A stretch of DNA of 64,000 nucleotides from contig OU452229.1 in assembly GCA_911728455.2 (NCBI GenBank), forward strand, positions 6,685,854 through 6,749,853, in the 5' to 3' direction. Positions 57,301 to 64,000 of the stretch are shown in pieces. A program made the position numbers and the translations under genes. The DNA is from Marthasterias glacialis. Lineage: Eukaryota > Echinodermata > Asteroidea > Forcipulatida > Asteriidae. Each line of letters begins with the position of its first letter. The stretch's first letter is position 1. The notes under the pieces are model-generated. The model had not been told where the DNA came from. It saw only the letters and a list, made by a program, of their open reading frames with translations, and searched no databases.

Positions 57301-60300
57301 CTAAACGTGCTAGGGCGCTCTACTATCATTGATGTTTAGTACTGGTAAACAAGCTAAAGACAAATGTGTCCGAGGAACTGTGCGATGCCGACCGTGCTGG
57401 CATTGTCGTACGGCATGTGACAACAGGAACACCAGTGACAACTAGTCTTTCACAACAAGTCGTTTACAAAGGCTTTCATATGTTATGGAGCCACCAGAGG
57501 GCCTATGCTCTTATTCTACGTGTTGTTGTGAAAGGACCCACTAGTATTCCATGGTAATTCCCTATATTGTTGCATGCAAACTAGCGAGATAACAAGGGCT
57601 ATAATAGCCCATTTATTGGAAACGATGGGACTGTGTGTGTTTGTCGGCATGCTCAGATGTGAGTTTCTGCGTTGTGCACATCATAACAAGTTACAAGGAC
57701 AAATTAATAAAAAGAAGAAAAAAAAACAGAGCTTAATTTTTCTTGATAATCTGACATCTTTTTTTTATTTTCGATATCATTTATCAACATCAACATTTTT
57801 TTTAAATGATTAAAAAAGTTATACCAGTGATATCAATATCAAAATAGTATAGAGTATTTGACTATTATCGATATATTGACGAACGTTATTTGAATTATAA
57901 CAATGTCACTGAAAAAAGACAACTGCTTTGAGAAAAAATTGCAATAATATCACGCAAAAAAGTTGGGCCCTTAAAAAAAAACTAGGAAGTTTTATTGAGC
58001 ACAAGGGATGGCCTATAAATGCTTTATGATTTTATAAACTTTTTCAGGCTAATTAGCAAAAATTTAACTGATTTTCTGAATGCAAACAAATTTGAAAATC
58101 AGACTAAAGTAGGGAGAATATTCTACCTGTAATATCCTGGTGTTTTATGGTATGCTTTTAGCATATGTACAATGTACATGAAACATTTCCAAGTGAGCAG
58201 TTAAAAATGAAACCATTCTTACAGCAATTGTTGCTTAACATTTTTTTTTACATCAAGACAGCCGACAAATGAAAAGTTTTGGGTGTACACTTTACAATTC
58301 AAATTCACATTTATTTACATATCAAATAAAAGGGTATTAACCAGTTGACACCGGGAATCTTTCATTTTTTCTTTCCAACCTGACAAGATTATTTTGTTGG
58401 AATTGCCGGAATCATTTTTCTTTGAGAGTACCGCAAAGAAACCTTGACTTGATAAAGCTAAGAGAACAAAGATTATCTTTGAAGCACTGGGATTTTTGTT
58501 TTTGTTTTTATCGAGAAAATGTCAAGTTCAGGCACCGTGAGTTGCAAAACCTCGCCGACGATTGTTCCTCAATCTAGAACAAAGGATGGATGGTCGGTTC
58601 ATTCTGACTTACTTCCATTGAGCCAAAACACAACGAATAAACAATGGTGAAAGCTTCTCGACATCTTGTAAACCTATTCTTGGAACAAAAGGACAAAGGT
58701 CTGGAATCCAGATTTACACAATAACCCCCGGCATATGGGTGAAAATTTGTGAAATTTTCATCTGTCCTGTTTGTGTGGGTGAAACGAATCGATGCACAGT
58801 GAGTGCATACTCTGTGCATGCTCCGAAAACAAATGTCCAGGTGACTTTTGTTCCGGTATTCCGATTTTACAAAATGGCATGTTTACATGACCTTCGTTTG
58901 CTGGCTTGGACAATATTTGTGTAAAAGCAGGTCATTCGGCATCTAGAGGGAAACTTTCATGAAGTATACTAGAGGCAAAAATAGATATGGAGACATCTCG
59001 AAGATGAGGCTTGTGGCGATATGCCTGATGGATAGACTGACACAGCACAAGAACAAGAACAAGAATACACTGATTTGATCCAGACAGAAACCAAAAACAA
59101 TCTTAACACACAGTCCCTTTTATTCTGTGGTACGAACCTTGCTGTATGGAAAGGGTGCTCGGAGGGTTGTGAGCAAGTGTCTCCTTTCTGGGTGTGTCAG
59201 GGGTGGGCGTCGGATCTCCATCATTGGGGAAGTTCTCAAAGTCATACTCCTCTGCCTCTTGCTGTCCCTGGGTATAAAAAAGAAGAAAACAAAAATTGTA
59301 ATTCTCCTTTGAAGGTTTACCCAAGACCTGCATTGACTCAAGACCTCTCATTGACTTGGTTTTATGTACTTTTCCCCCTCACTTTTCCACAATAACCCAT
59401 GGTTTAGCAAAATTGTATTCAGAGACCATATCAATTTTTGACCTGCACAATACGATGCTGCTTCAAGAGCTCTAGAGTTTACTTAGTGCTTACTGATGGG
59501 GAAGGGGGAGGGGGGAACATAGGGTTTCAAGGCAAAATTGTAACACTTTTTGGATGATTCTAAAAAGTAAAGTGATTCGTGTTCGAATAGAAAGCAATGC
59601 TGTTGAGGAAGAATTCATGCATGTTAATGCAAATCTGCTAACGCCAAGGAGTCTGCATTCTCAATGTACATATTGTCAAAAATACAACACTTGTATGTTT
59701 GTTTCGAGTACATAAAGCATGCATGTATACATAATTTTTACAACTTAAACCTCAGGGTTTGTTCGGCTGTGAAATACTGACGTGTCACACTGACTTTACC
59801 AAGGGTTTCTTAGACGTCTCCAGACGGAGTTAAATTTCAAGGCTCTGAAACATTTTTCCTCTGAAACCATTACTTGCACCGAGAGTGGGATTTGTTTATG
59901 AAAACAAATCTTCCCGACTGTATTCCTCTGGCTAATTCCTCAAGTCAAAGTACTCCACAATTTAGAGGATAAAGTAAAAAAAAGGACAGATTTCAACTTA
60001 CAATACAACCACAAACTAGACTCTCCGGATATGGCATATAGACATTACGACAATAAATTGAATTCTGAATAAATTAAAGAAAAAATATTGAAATAAAAGA
60101 AAGGCATTCAGCTTGGCTTTGTAGTTTGATGTTCCCTGCCTTTCACGTCTGTGACCCCTGTTCAAATCTCAAACTGGCATGTGAATTGGGTCTTCAGTCC
60201 CTAACTGATTGCATGTTTTTTTTTTCTATTTTGGGTTTTCCTCCCACATTTCCAAATTAAAATTTCATCGTCATTTCTTCACAGGTATCTTCAGACACGT

Positions 60301-60544
60301 GGCTCACAGTCTGACAGTGCTAGGTGCTTTTGAGGGTCCCTTGGTTTCATTACCAGAAAGATATAATAATACTAAAGTGAACCATTACAAAATGTACAAA
60401 CTGGATCTGATAATTTAATTTTTTTCTGCTGACTCTTATCAACACATTCCCGTCTAAACGGGAATTAGGAGTGGAACTCAAACTTACCAGAGGAACAGCA
60501 GATCCAAGGAGGTCATCAATGTCAATGACCTCTGACTCCTCCAT
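42289..60544 (-). CDS. SNCAIP: Synphilin-1 orthologue (whole gene, 12 coding exons)
   Basis: Model on the minus strand: 60544-60488, 59267-59138, 56802-55844, 54003-53818, 53018-52779, 51791-51622, 49822-49780, 48401-48223, 47140-46922, 44863-43237, 42684-42602, 42385-42289; 3990 nt, 1329 residues plus stop. All introns are GT-AG and phases match throughout. Domains: Ser/acidic N-terminus 1-365, ankyrin repeats about 366-565, coiled coil about 560-730, long Ser-rich disordered region 728-1270, acidic C-terminus. The ankyrin and early coiled-coil block aligns residue by residue with vertebrate synphilin-1 as I recall it (for example LVEY ... FLVVVETC). Vertebrate synphilin-1 is a 919-residue cytoplasmic adaptor that binds alpha-synuclein, parkin and SIAH ligases and enters inclusions. 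The extra length lies in the N-terminal and Ser-rich segments. Confidence 0.9.
42602..42684 (-). CDS. SNCAIP: SNCAIP coding exon 11
   Basis: The acceptor is TTTGTTTCCAG before 42684; the donor is GTAAGA at 42601. Phase 0 in, phase 2 out. It encodes TDVLSQEFNGNKESHVNGDI and DALQYKL. Too short for a long open frame; supported by strong splice signals at both ends and by phase. Confidence 0.78.
42685..43236 (-). other. SNCAIP: SNCAIP intron 10
   Basis: 552 nt between exons 10 and 11. Several open frames overlap it but none has a coding signal. No repeat was recognised. Confidence 0.5.
43237..44863 (-). CDS. SNCAIP: SNCAIP coding exon 10: long Ser-rich disordered region
   Basis: The acceptor is TTTGTTTTCCAG before 44863; the donor is GTAAGA at 43236. 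Phase 2 in, phase 0 out; 1627 nt, about 542 residues. Low-complexity Ser tracts near the start, a KKRRVSWNEE motif (about 44658-44688), many Ser-Pro and charged stretches, GILCRKT and KHIKFALDD (about 43678-43700), and YSSDEGDHEGESS near the end. The stop codon of the open frame at 43186 lies past a strong donor, so that tail is intron. Vertebrate synphilin-1 has a comparable but shorter Ser-rich half with a K-x-RVTFEE motif. Confidence 0.93.
45209..45321. repeat. Inverted repeat with GTTTACACCACCGCAGCTAT arms
   Basis: The left arm GTTTACACCACCGCAGCTAT and right arm ATAGCTGTGGTGGTGTAAAC pair almost fully around about 70 bp. Probably a worn MITE. Confidence 0.6.
46513..46779. mobile_element. 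MITE-like element, family 4 (copy 3)
   Basis: Left AATAGACTGATCCGTTAAGC, right GGGGCTTAATGGATCGGTCT, each followed inward by the GC-box and a CCAAT box (GACCAATCACAG / CTGTGATTGGTC). The best preserved copy, in the SNCAIP intron 9, about 140 bp from exon 9. Confidence 0.78.
46922..47140 (-). CDS. SNCAIP: SNCAIP coding exon 9: coiled coil and Pro-rich linker
   Basis: The acceptor is TTTGCTTTCTAG before 47140; the donor is GTACAT at 46921. Phase 2 at both ends. It encodes KEDVLVYKQKASQLEQACSD ... LQEIERRLSRL, strongly coiled-coil, then PLPTSPIWPAPATVHNPG. The conserved IERRLSRL end is followed by a sharp switch to Pro, marking the end of the coil. Confidence 0.88.
47141..48222 (-). other. SNCAIP: SNCAIP intron 8
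   Basis: 1.08 kb. Includes the G-run/CACGTG/C-run palindrome at 48115-48140 and poly-G at 48197-48210 close to the donor of exon 8. No coding signal. Confidence 0.5.
48115..48140. repeat. Palindrome of G-run, CACGTG and C-run
   Basis: Eleven G, then CACGTG, then nine C: an almost perfect 24-bp palindrome centred on an E-box. Flanked by worn repeat sequence (GGGGGCAC units from about 47860). Confidence 0.75.
48223..48401 (-). CDS. SNCAIP: SNCAIP coding exon 8: coiled coil
   Basis: The acceptor is CCCATAG before 48401; the donor is GTTTGT at 48222. Phase 0 in, phase 2 out. It encodes DALVHMQKTDLSQRIEQV ... YVDLTNLLVHQLDQIHREQ, a heptad-rich segment, then a Ser run. The phase fits exons 7 and 9. 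Confidence 0.88.
48950..48985 (-). repeat. Repeat fragment with hammerhead-like core, copy 3
   Basis: On the minus strand TCCTGAAGACGAGTGAAACG followed by TCGAGACC. Both core blocks (CTGAAGA and GAAAC) are intact but stem II is almost absent. Tail CGGCTCTTTTCAGAGGCACC matches copies 1 and 4 in style. Confidence 0.4.
49244..49285 (+). repeat. Repeat fragment with hammerhead-like core, copy 4
   Basis: TCTCCTGAAGATGAGCAG, loop, TTGTTGGAAGCGTCAAGA. CTGAAGA is intact; the second block is GAAGC. The start AAGCTTTGCATGGTGTGG at 49185-49202 has a close relative at 48842 beside copy 3. Confidence 0.4.
49780..49822 (-). CDS. SNCAIP: SNCAIP coding exon 7: short coiled-coil exon
   Basis: A 43-nt exon with acceptor CCTGTGCAG before 49822 and donor GTAAAC at 49779. 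Phase 2 in, phase 0 out. It encodes SQQEKEGLSKKLRE, continuing the heptad-like pattern from exon 6. Too short to stand out as an open frame. Supported by splice signals, phase and the coiled-coil register. Confidence 0.8.
49823..51621 (-). other. SNCAIP: SNCAIP intron 6
   Basis: 1.8 kb. Includes a near-duplicate pair around 50400-50520 and 50570-50690 (sharing TGTGTGATCRATCAG, GGTGACTTCTCC, AATGGCTCTACTTTCTACAT) and the repeat at 50925-51480. Confidence 0.5.
50925..51480 (+). repeat. Dispersed repeat, family 5 (copy 1)
   Basis: Shares blocks in reverse with 58395-58880: TTTGGCTCAATGGAAGT, AGAGAATCTTTGTTCTCTT-type sequence, AAGGATTCCGGCAATTCC and TTTTGTTCCAGGATG-type sequence. A hydrophobic short open frame inside is not supported as a gene. 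Confidence 0.65.
51622..51791 (-). CDS. SNCAIP: SNCAIP coding exon 6: last ankyrin repeat and start of coiled coil
   Basis: The acceptor is ATCCACAG before 51791; the donor is GTAAGT at 51621. Phase 0 in, phase 2 out. It encodes TLVEYNSDVTLLNKKK ... CAQFLVVVETCIKLSNEL, nearly the same as the matching stretch of vertebrate synphilin-1. The acceptor lies at the edge of a 75-bp tandem repeat whose units also contain the acceptor and the first two codons (TL). The upstream repeat copies stay open in this same frame. Confidence 0.93.
51791..52090 (-). repeat. SNCAIP: 75-bp minisatellite containing the exon 6 splice acceptor
   Basis: Landmarks TCTGTGGATG (51791), TCTGCGGATG (51866), TTTGTGGATG (51941) and TCTGTGGATG (52016) are exactly 75 bp apart; a worn fifth unit follows to about 52190. 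On the minus strand each unit ends CATCCACAG|ACCCT or close, that is, a copy of the exon 6 acceptor plus its first codons. AG is kept at 51866 and 52016 and lost (AA) at 51941. All units are open in the exon 6 frame, each adding 25 residues. Confidence 0.9.
52091..52778 (-). other. SNCAIP: Rest of SNCAIP intron 5
   Basis: Worn GTGAGTGAGTG-type low-complexity sequence up to about 52200, then unique intron. No further element seen. Confidence 0.5.
52779..53018 (-). CDS. SNCAIP: SNCAIP coding exon 5: ankyrin repeats
   Basis: The acceptor is a T-run ending TTTTAG before 53018; the donor is GTATGT at 52778. Phase 0 both sides, 80 codons. Begins HGQLACLTWMIQHSEAKSEL and continues through SLLHLAARFGQEPCLRRLL and SPAHLAAKYGHLPCLQ. 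The acceptor at 53019-53020 was chosen because the upstream residues HGQLACLTW align with NGQLECVRW in the vertebrate protein. An in-frame stop (TAG) overlaps the acceptor itself. Confidence 0.93.
53818..54003 (-). CDS. SNCAIP: SNCAIP coding exon 4: ankyrin repeat exon
   Basis: The acceptor is TTTGTACAG before 54003; the donor is GTGAGT at 53817. Phase 0 both sides, 62 codons. Encodes EFLLAANEGLSQVRDNRGNT, then LLHAVARRGHVDCLTWLA and FTAAALAVK. This matches the synphilin ankyrin segment with the motif D-x-x-G-N-x-L-L-H-x-A. Because it is phase 0-0, skipping it would keep frame but remove an ankyrin repeat. Confidence 0.93.
54004..55843 (-). other. SNCAIP: SNCAIP intron 3
   Basis: 1.84 kb. 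Contains the inverted-repeat element at 54678-54828 and GCACCAAGGC-type repeats at 54960-55420 (units GGGCACCAAGGCAATGACCT / TTGCCTTGGTGCCCCTTGAA). No coding signal. Confidence 0.5.
54678..54828. mobile_element. Inverted-repeat element with CCAATAGACTGTGTAAGTCT ends
   Basis: Left CCAATAGACTGTGTAAGTCT, CGCGCGTATTCGAACAT; right ATGTTCGAATACGCGAGAGA, CTTGCACAGTCTATGG. Arms of about 40 bp, total about 150 bp. Confidence 0.75.
55844..56802 (-). CDS. SNCAIP: SNCAIP coding exon 3: N-terminal disordered region into ankyrin repeat 1
   Basis: The acceptor is ATGTTGCAG before 56802; the donor is GTGAGT at 55843. Phase 1 in, phase 0 out. Encodes about 320 residues: an acidic block (LSDEELSIDVNSEELRQFI), Ser-Pro motifs (SPTKSPSPEGQ), a five-His run (about 56200-56214), and a strongly basic block (RPKERNKKKDKEERDRDR) that could act in nuclear import. 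It closes with QLIQAATRGDLQVL, the first helix of the ankyrin region. Confidence 0.92.
56803..59137 (-). other. SNCAIP: SNCAIP intron 2
   Basis: 2.3 kb. AT-rich; contains family 5 copy 2 (58395-58880). Several open frames, none with splice support. Confidence 0.5.
58395..58880 (-). repeat. Dispersed repeat, family 5 (copy 2)
   Basis: Reverse-orientation copy of 50925-51480, in SNCAIP intron 2. The two copies bracket coding exons 3 to 6. Confidence 0.65.
59138..59267 (-). CDS. SNCAIP: SNCAIP coding exon 2
   Basis: The acceptor is TATACCCAG before 59267; the donor is GTTCGT at 59137. Phase 0 in, phase 1 out. It encodes QQEAEEYDFENFPNDGDPTP followed by a Thr/Pro-rich stretch ending PPSTLSIQQ. 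Acidic and Pro-rich, probably disordered. It joins exons 1 and 3 in frame. Confidence 0.8.
60105..60365 (+). mobile_element. tRNA-derived SINE, second family (second copy)
   Basis: Shares CCTGCCTTTCAC, TTCAGTCC, TTTTCCTCCCACAT, GGTATCTTCA and CATTACCAGAAAGAT with 10690-10975 in the same order. Lies in SNCAIP intron 1, antisense to the gene. Confidence 0.6.
60488..60544 (-). CDS. SNCAIP: SNCAIP coding exon 1: start codon and acidic N-terminus
   Basis: The ATG at 60544-60542 encodes MEESEVIDIDDLLGSAVPL; the donor is GTAAGT at 60487, phase 0. The short acidic start resembles the opening of vertebrate synphilin-1 (Met-Glu followed by acidic/Leu residues). Upstream on the same strand a pyrimidine-rich tract ends in CCAG at 60677, so this exon probably begins at 60676 with about 130 nt of 5' UTR. 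Confidence 0.8.
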
Positions 60545-60676
60545 GGTTAGCCTCCATTCAAGGTGCTTGATGTTTCAAACACTGAGTGGTGATTAGCATT
60601 TCATGTCATAGTGAGTCTTGAAAGATATCTTTTTAAGAAAACATTTTTCGTTGTCAGCATTCCGGAAACATCCTCA
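60545..60676 (-). other. SNCAIP: Probable 5' UTR part of SNCAIP exon 1
   Basis: A strong acceptor (TTTTTCTTTCTCCAG) ends at 60677 on the minus strand. From there to the ATG there is no in-frame coding signal, so this is read as 5' UTR spliced to an upstream leader exon. Confidence 0.5.
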
Positions 60677-63600
60677 CTGGAGAAAGAAAAAGCAAAATTA
60701 TTATTTTTATTTATTTTAAAAAACTTTTATTGATATTATAACACCTCTTCCGTTCATTCTATCCATTGACTGGCTGAGAGCCCGTCACGTGGTGTTGTGC
60801 ATAATTATTTACTTTTGTAAAATTGTACATCGACCAAACGAACTATTCAATCACAGCCTAGCAACCAATGTACTATTGATTGGATACCCTGGTACCCTGA
60901 CTGCAATGACTTCAAGCATTGATTTGGATGAGCTGTGTAACAACCTCGAACCCGGTGGAATGAAATAATGTGTGCAATTTAAATTGGTATGGGAACGAAG
61001 GCAATAATAGTAGTCTGGTACCCCTCTTATTTTGTCAAAACTAATAATCCATGACATACGTCGATAAATCACGCAGTGTTGAAGTTTCGATGAATAATGT
61101 TTTGAAAATTAATTGGATTAAAGACAAGTATACAGACCGAATCAACCGACGATGTGATTTAAAACAATTATTGACAGCTTTATCTTGTGGTGTAGTAAAA
61201 CTAGTCACTCTCGGTGAGCCGCCTATCATCCCGAGATGCCACCTCGAGTGACTCGTTTTACTACACCACTCGAAACAGCCAATATTTGTATGCTATGCCA
61301 ACAGGCTACTGTTTCAAAAGGATACTTTAACCATGGTGGAATATGCTAAATACTTTAAATAATGTACAGTAGGATTCAAATTTCAAAACTTTTAGTTTAG
61401 AACTTTTATTTGGCAAGAAATCTTTTATACAAAGCAGCCAGGATGAGAAAAAAAGCAATAATGTAAAGACAACTTCATCAGGTATCTTTTGTCTTTTAAA
61501 CAAATGTATTTGCTGAATTTTTAAGTTCGGATTTGAAAAGCCTATGAATGTGTAGTCAGTTTTAAAGTGTTTGAAAAACACTTGACTGCAGGAGTTGTTT
61601 GGTCGAGGGAATACTGGCCCACTGCTTCAGTTAATTAGTCCAGTGGGTATTTCAAGCCATGGTACATGTGTTGTAATTCTGGCATATGAGTCGACCTGTA
61701 TTTTACATGTAATTATGGAATTTTCTTACAAACTTTTAATCGACTGTAAATGTACACGCAATTCAATCTGTTGATCTTGATGTCTTTTTTAAGTTCGAAA
61801 TAAATAAGCCATTTATCCTTCCATCCATCTATCTACCTAACGCACAATTTGTTTGGAACAACTTTACAAAAAAGTGGTCTTAAATGCAGAATTAACACTC
61901 TATGTTGAAAAATGCCGTCTTGTCACTTGACCAACACTTGCCACGCATGTGGTTCATCTTGAAGTAAAAGTTTACCAAATAAGAAAAATACGGAAACACA
62001 TTTACTTTATAATCATGATTTAGCTCCTACTGACTGTATATTTCAAACAAGTTATTAGTTCATCGAGCCTAAACCCGCTAATGGATGAAAGTATTTTATT
62101 TTATCACCTTCGACCAGCGCACAGGTTTTTACATGAACCAGGTACGGGTACATGATCGTTTTGTTCCACAGAAATAGCCGCCGTGTGATGATGACGAGCC
62201 TGCATCTTTAAGTAGTTTGTTTATAAATCATTGTTAATTTTTTGCTTTTGAGATATTGTTTTCAAGTTTTTAGCTTTTTACTATTTCTTGCCTTTAACCT
62301 TCTGTTTATCATCATTATTTTTGATTAGATACAAATTAAATACAGAGTACATGAAAGAGGAACTTGCAATAAAACTAAATGAAGGAATACAAAAATAATA
62401 AGGGCCTAATTGATTAAGCTGAAGTAATATCCTTTTTGTGATAAAGGACCCGACCTAGTGTGGTCACCTGTAACCCAGCAATGCCAGCATCATCCACTGC
62501 ACCTGCATTTTTTCTTGATATCATATGGAACCAGACCTGGTCTGATCCCTTGTCACGAATGTTATACTAACAATTCAGTGCCCCATGTGAATACAAGAAC
62601 TCGGACCAAATGATGTTTGCGTGATAGCAGCTAAACGAGAGACACGAAACACAGAACTTTGTGTACACAAAATAATGATCAAATCTATCAAGCAGTTTTA
62701 CAAAACACAGGTTAAAATTTTTAACACACTGTCCGTCGAAGCTCTCATCTTATTAGGTCTATAAAAGGGACATGAACAAGAGCTACGGTTATTGTAGCTG
62801 GGATAACCGTCCTTAGCTCTTAGTTCTGGTTCAGGATCTTGTGGATCAAGGTTTATGATTATCGCAAAGTATCTCCGATTATCCAGCTTCTGGAGACCCA
62901 CAAATCATTCTTGTTTTTTTCCATCTGCAACAATCATATTTTTAATTCAATACAGTTGTGATAAATGTTCCCTTCGATCCTCCCGATGGTCATACAAAGC
63001 TTTAATCTTAGTTTAGGGACCTTAGTCTCACTGTCTAAGGCCAAAAGGTATGTGACCAAAGAAGAGATACAATTATCGTAGCCCCATAAATTGTGCCCAT
63101 ACGCTGGCATCTCTCCATATCTTGGCCCTACCACACCACATGGCACACAAACAAAGATAACCACATTAGATAGACATTTTTTTTGCCTAAATTTTCCCCT
63201 CGATGATCGGTTGGTTATTGCATGAGAGTCTGGATGATGATTTGTGATGCGACGACTCCTTTTGGTGGAATTTTATGAAAAATCTCAGGGCTAATACTGA
63301 CGCATTTTTAAAGATTAGTTTCAAAACATAACCTTAACCAGTTTACTTTTATTAAATTGTTAGGCCTGCAACTACGTAGTTTGCACTCATCATCTCTGAA
63401 CTTGTTCTGCTTGCTCAACAAAAACAAACTGTGCACAATCAACTTGATGAAATTTTCAAAGGTTTGACACATTTGATGTTTGTTTATTGAAAACTAGAAT
63501 TTAGGGATGAATTTCCTTTTACCATAAACCAATTTGGCAATGTAACCAGCAGTAAATTTATAAATAATGGTATTGGTAGTAAGATTGATCACCATTCAAC

Positions 63601-63831
63601 TAGGTCGAGTTGACCAATCTACACAATCCACAACAAGAGTTGAACAAATCAACTCAATTGGCTTGAACGACTTAATTTTACCGTAATTTTATTTTAACTT
63701 CAGCTACAAGCGAACTAAAGAACCACGTCATCGCAAATTTAATCTTCTTGGAGTATATAAAGGGAATCTAACAAACATCAAAACTAAGCAGGATTGTAAA
63801 AATCTTGAAAAATAATCACCAAACCCCTCAC
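60677..63831 (-). other. SNCAIP: Probable leader intron of SNCAIP
   Basis: 3.15 kb between the candidate leader exon and the first coding exon. Contains a hairpin element at 61186-61270. No coding exon seen on either strand. Confidence 0.4.
61186..61270. repeat. Hairpin with TGGTGTAGTAAAACTAGTCA arms
   Basis: Left TGGTGTAGTAAAACTAGTCA, CTC; right GAGTGACTCGTTTTACTACA, CCA. The arms pair with few mismatches around about 35 bp, which itself has CCCGAGATG. Probably a tiny MITE. Confidence 0.65.
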
Positions 63832-63960
63832 CGTTTGTTGTGACTGTCCCGGAAAGTGCGCACTCAATCGGCTGTTAATCTCCTTGAACTGGTGCCCGTC
63901 ATTCATCACCCTCAGATATCATTTTGACAAGGGTACCCGTCAATGTCAAGAAAAGTTCGC
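63832..63960 (-). other. SNCAIP: Candidate non-coding first exon and promoter area of SNCAIP
   Basis: On the minus strand a donor (AAACG|GTGAGG) lies at 63831, about 3.2 kb upstream of the acceptor at 60677 that would begin the exon with the start codon. The stretch before it is GC-richer than the surroundings and contains a short upstream frame of seven codons (ATGATATCTGAGGG..., stop TGA). The exon start and any promoter cannot be placed because the window ends at 64000. Confidence 0.35.
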
Positions 63961-64000
63961 AAGTGAAAATACATAGAGGGCGCTGTCTGTTAAACAGAAA

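Overview
This is animal nuclear DNA. It is AT-rich, intron-rich and crowded with short interspersed repeats and inverted-repeat elements. Two multi-exon genes can be read exon by exon with matching splice phases. Gene content and repeat style suggest a marine invertebrate deuterostome, most likely an echinoderm. The exact group cannot be fixed from sequence alone.

Left half, plus strand: a gene for a single-pass membrane receptor of the MEGF10 / Draper / PEAR1 / SCARF engulfment-receptor class, in nine coding exons from about 7258 to 31817. The model gives 968 residues: signal peptide and EMI-like N-terminus, about six EGF/laminin-EGF-like modules, a Thr-rich stalk, one transmembrane helix, and a cytoplasmic tail of about 540 residues with tyrosine motifs and repeated Ser-Pro motifs. 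All junctions keep frame; only the first exon and its weak donor are doubtful.

Right half, minus strand: a synphilin-1 (SNCAIP) orthologue in twelve coding exons from 60544 down to 42289, giving 1329 residues. The order is an acidic/Ser-rich N-terminus, ankyrin repeats, a coiled coil, a long disordered Ser-rich region and an acidic C-terminus. A non-coding first exon may lie near 63832-63960.

The genes converge, with about 10.5 kb of repeat-filled DNA between their stop codons. In vertebrates SNCAIP and MEGF10 lie in the same chromosome band, so the pairing may be ancient linkage.

The rest is introns and intergenic DNA with tRNA-derived SINEs, several families of short inverted-repeat (MITE-like) elements and microsatellites. 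Two tandem arrays lie in SNCAIP, each overlapping an exon edge. A 75-bp array copies the splice acceptor of the third ankyrin exon in frame. A 131-bp array copies the last codons and stop codon. A dispersed repeat with a hammerhead-ribozyme-like core is also present. No protein-coding transposon, RNA gene or virus-like gene could be supported.
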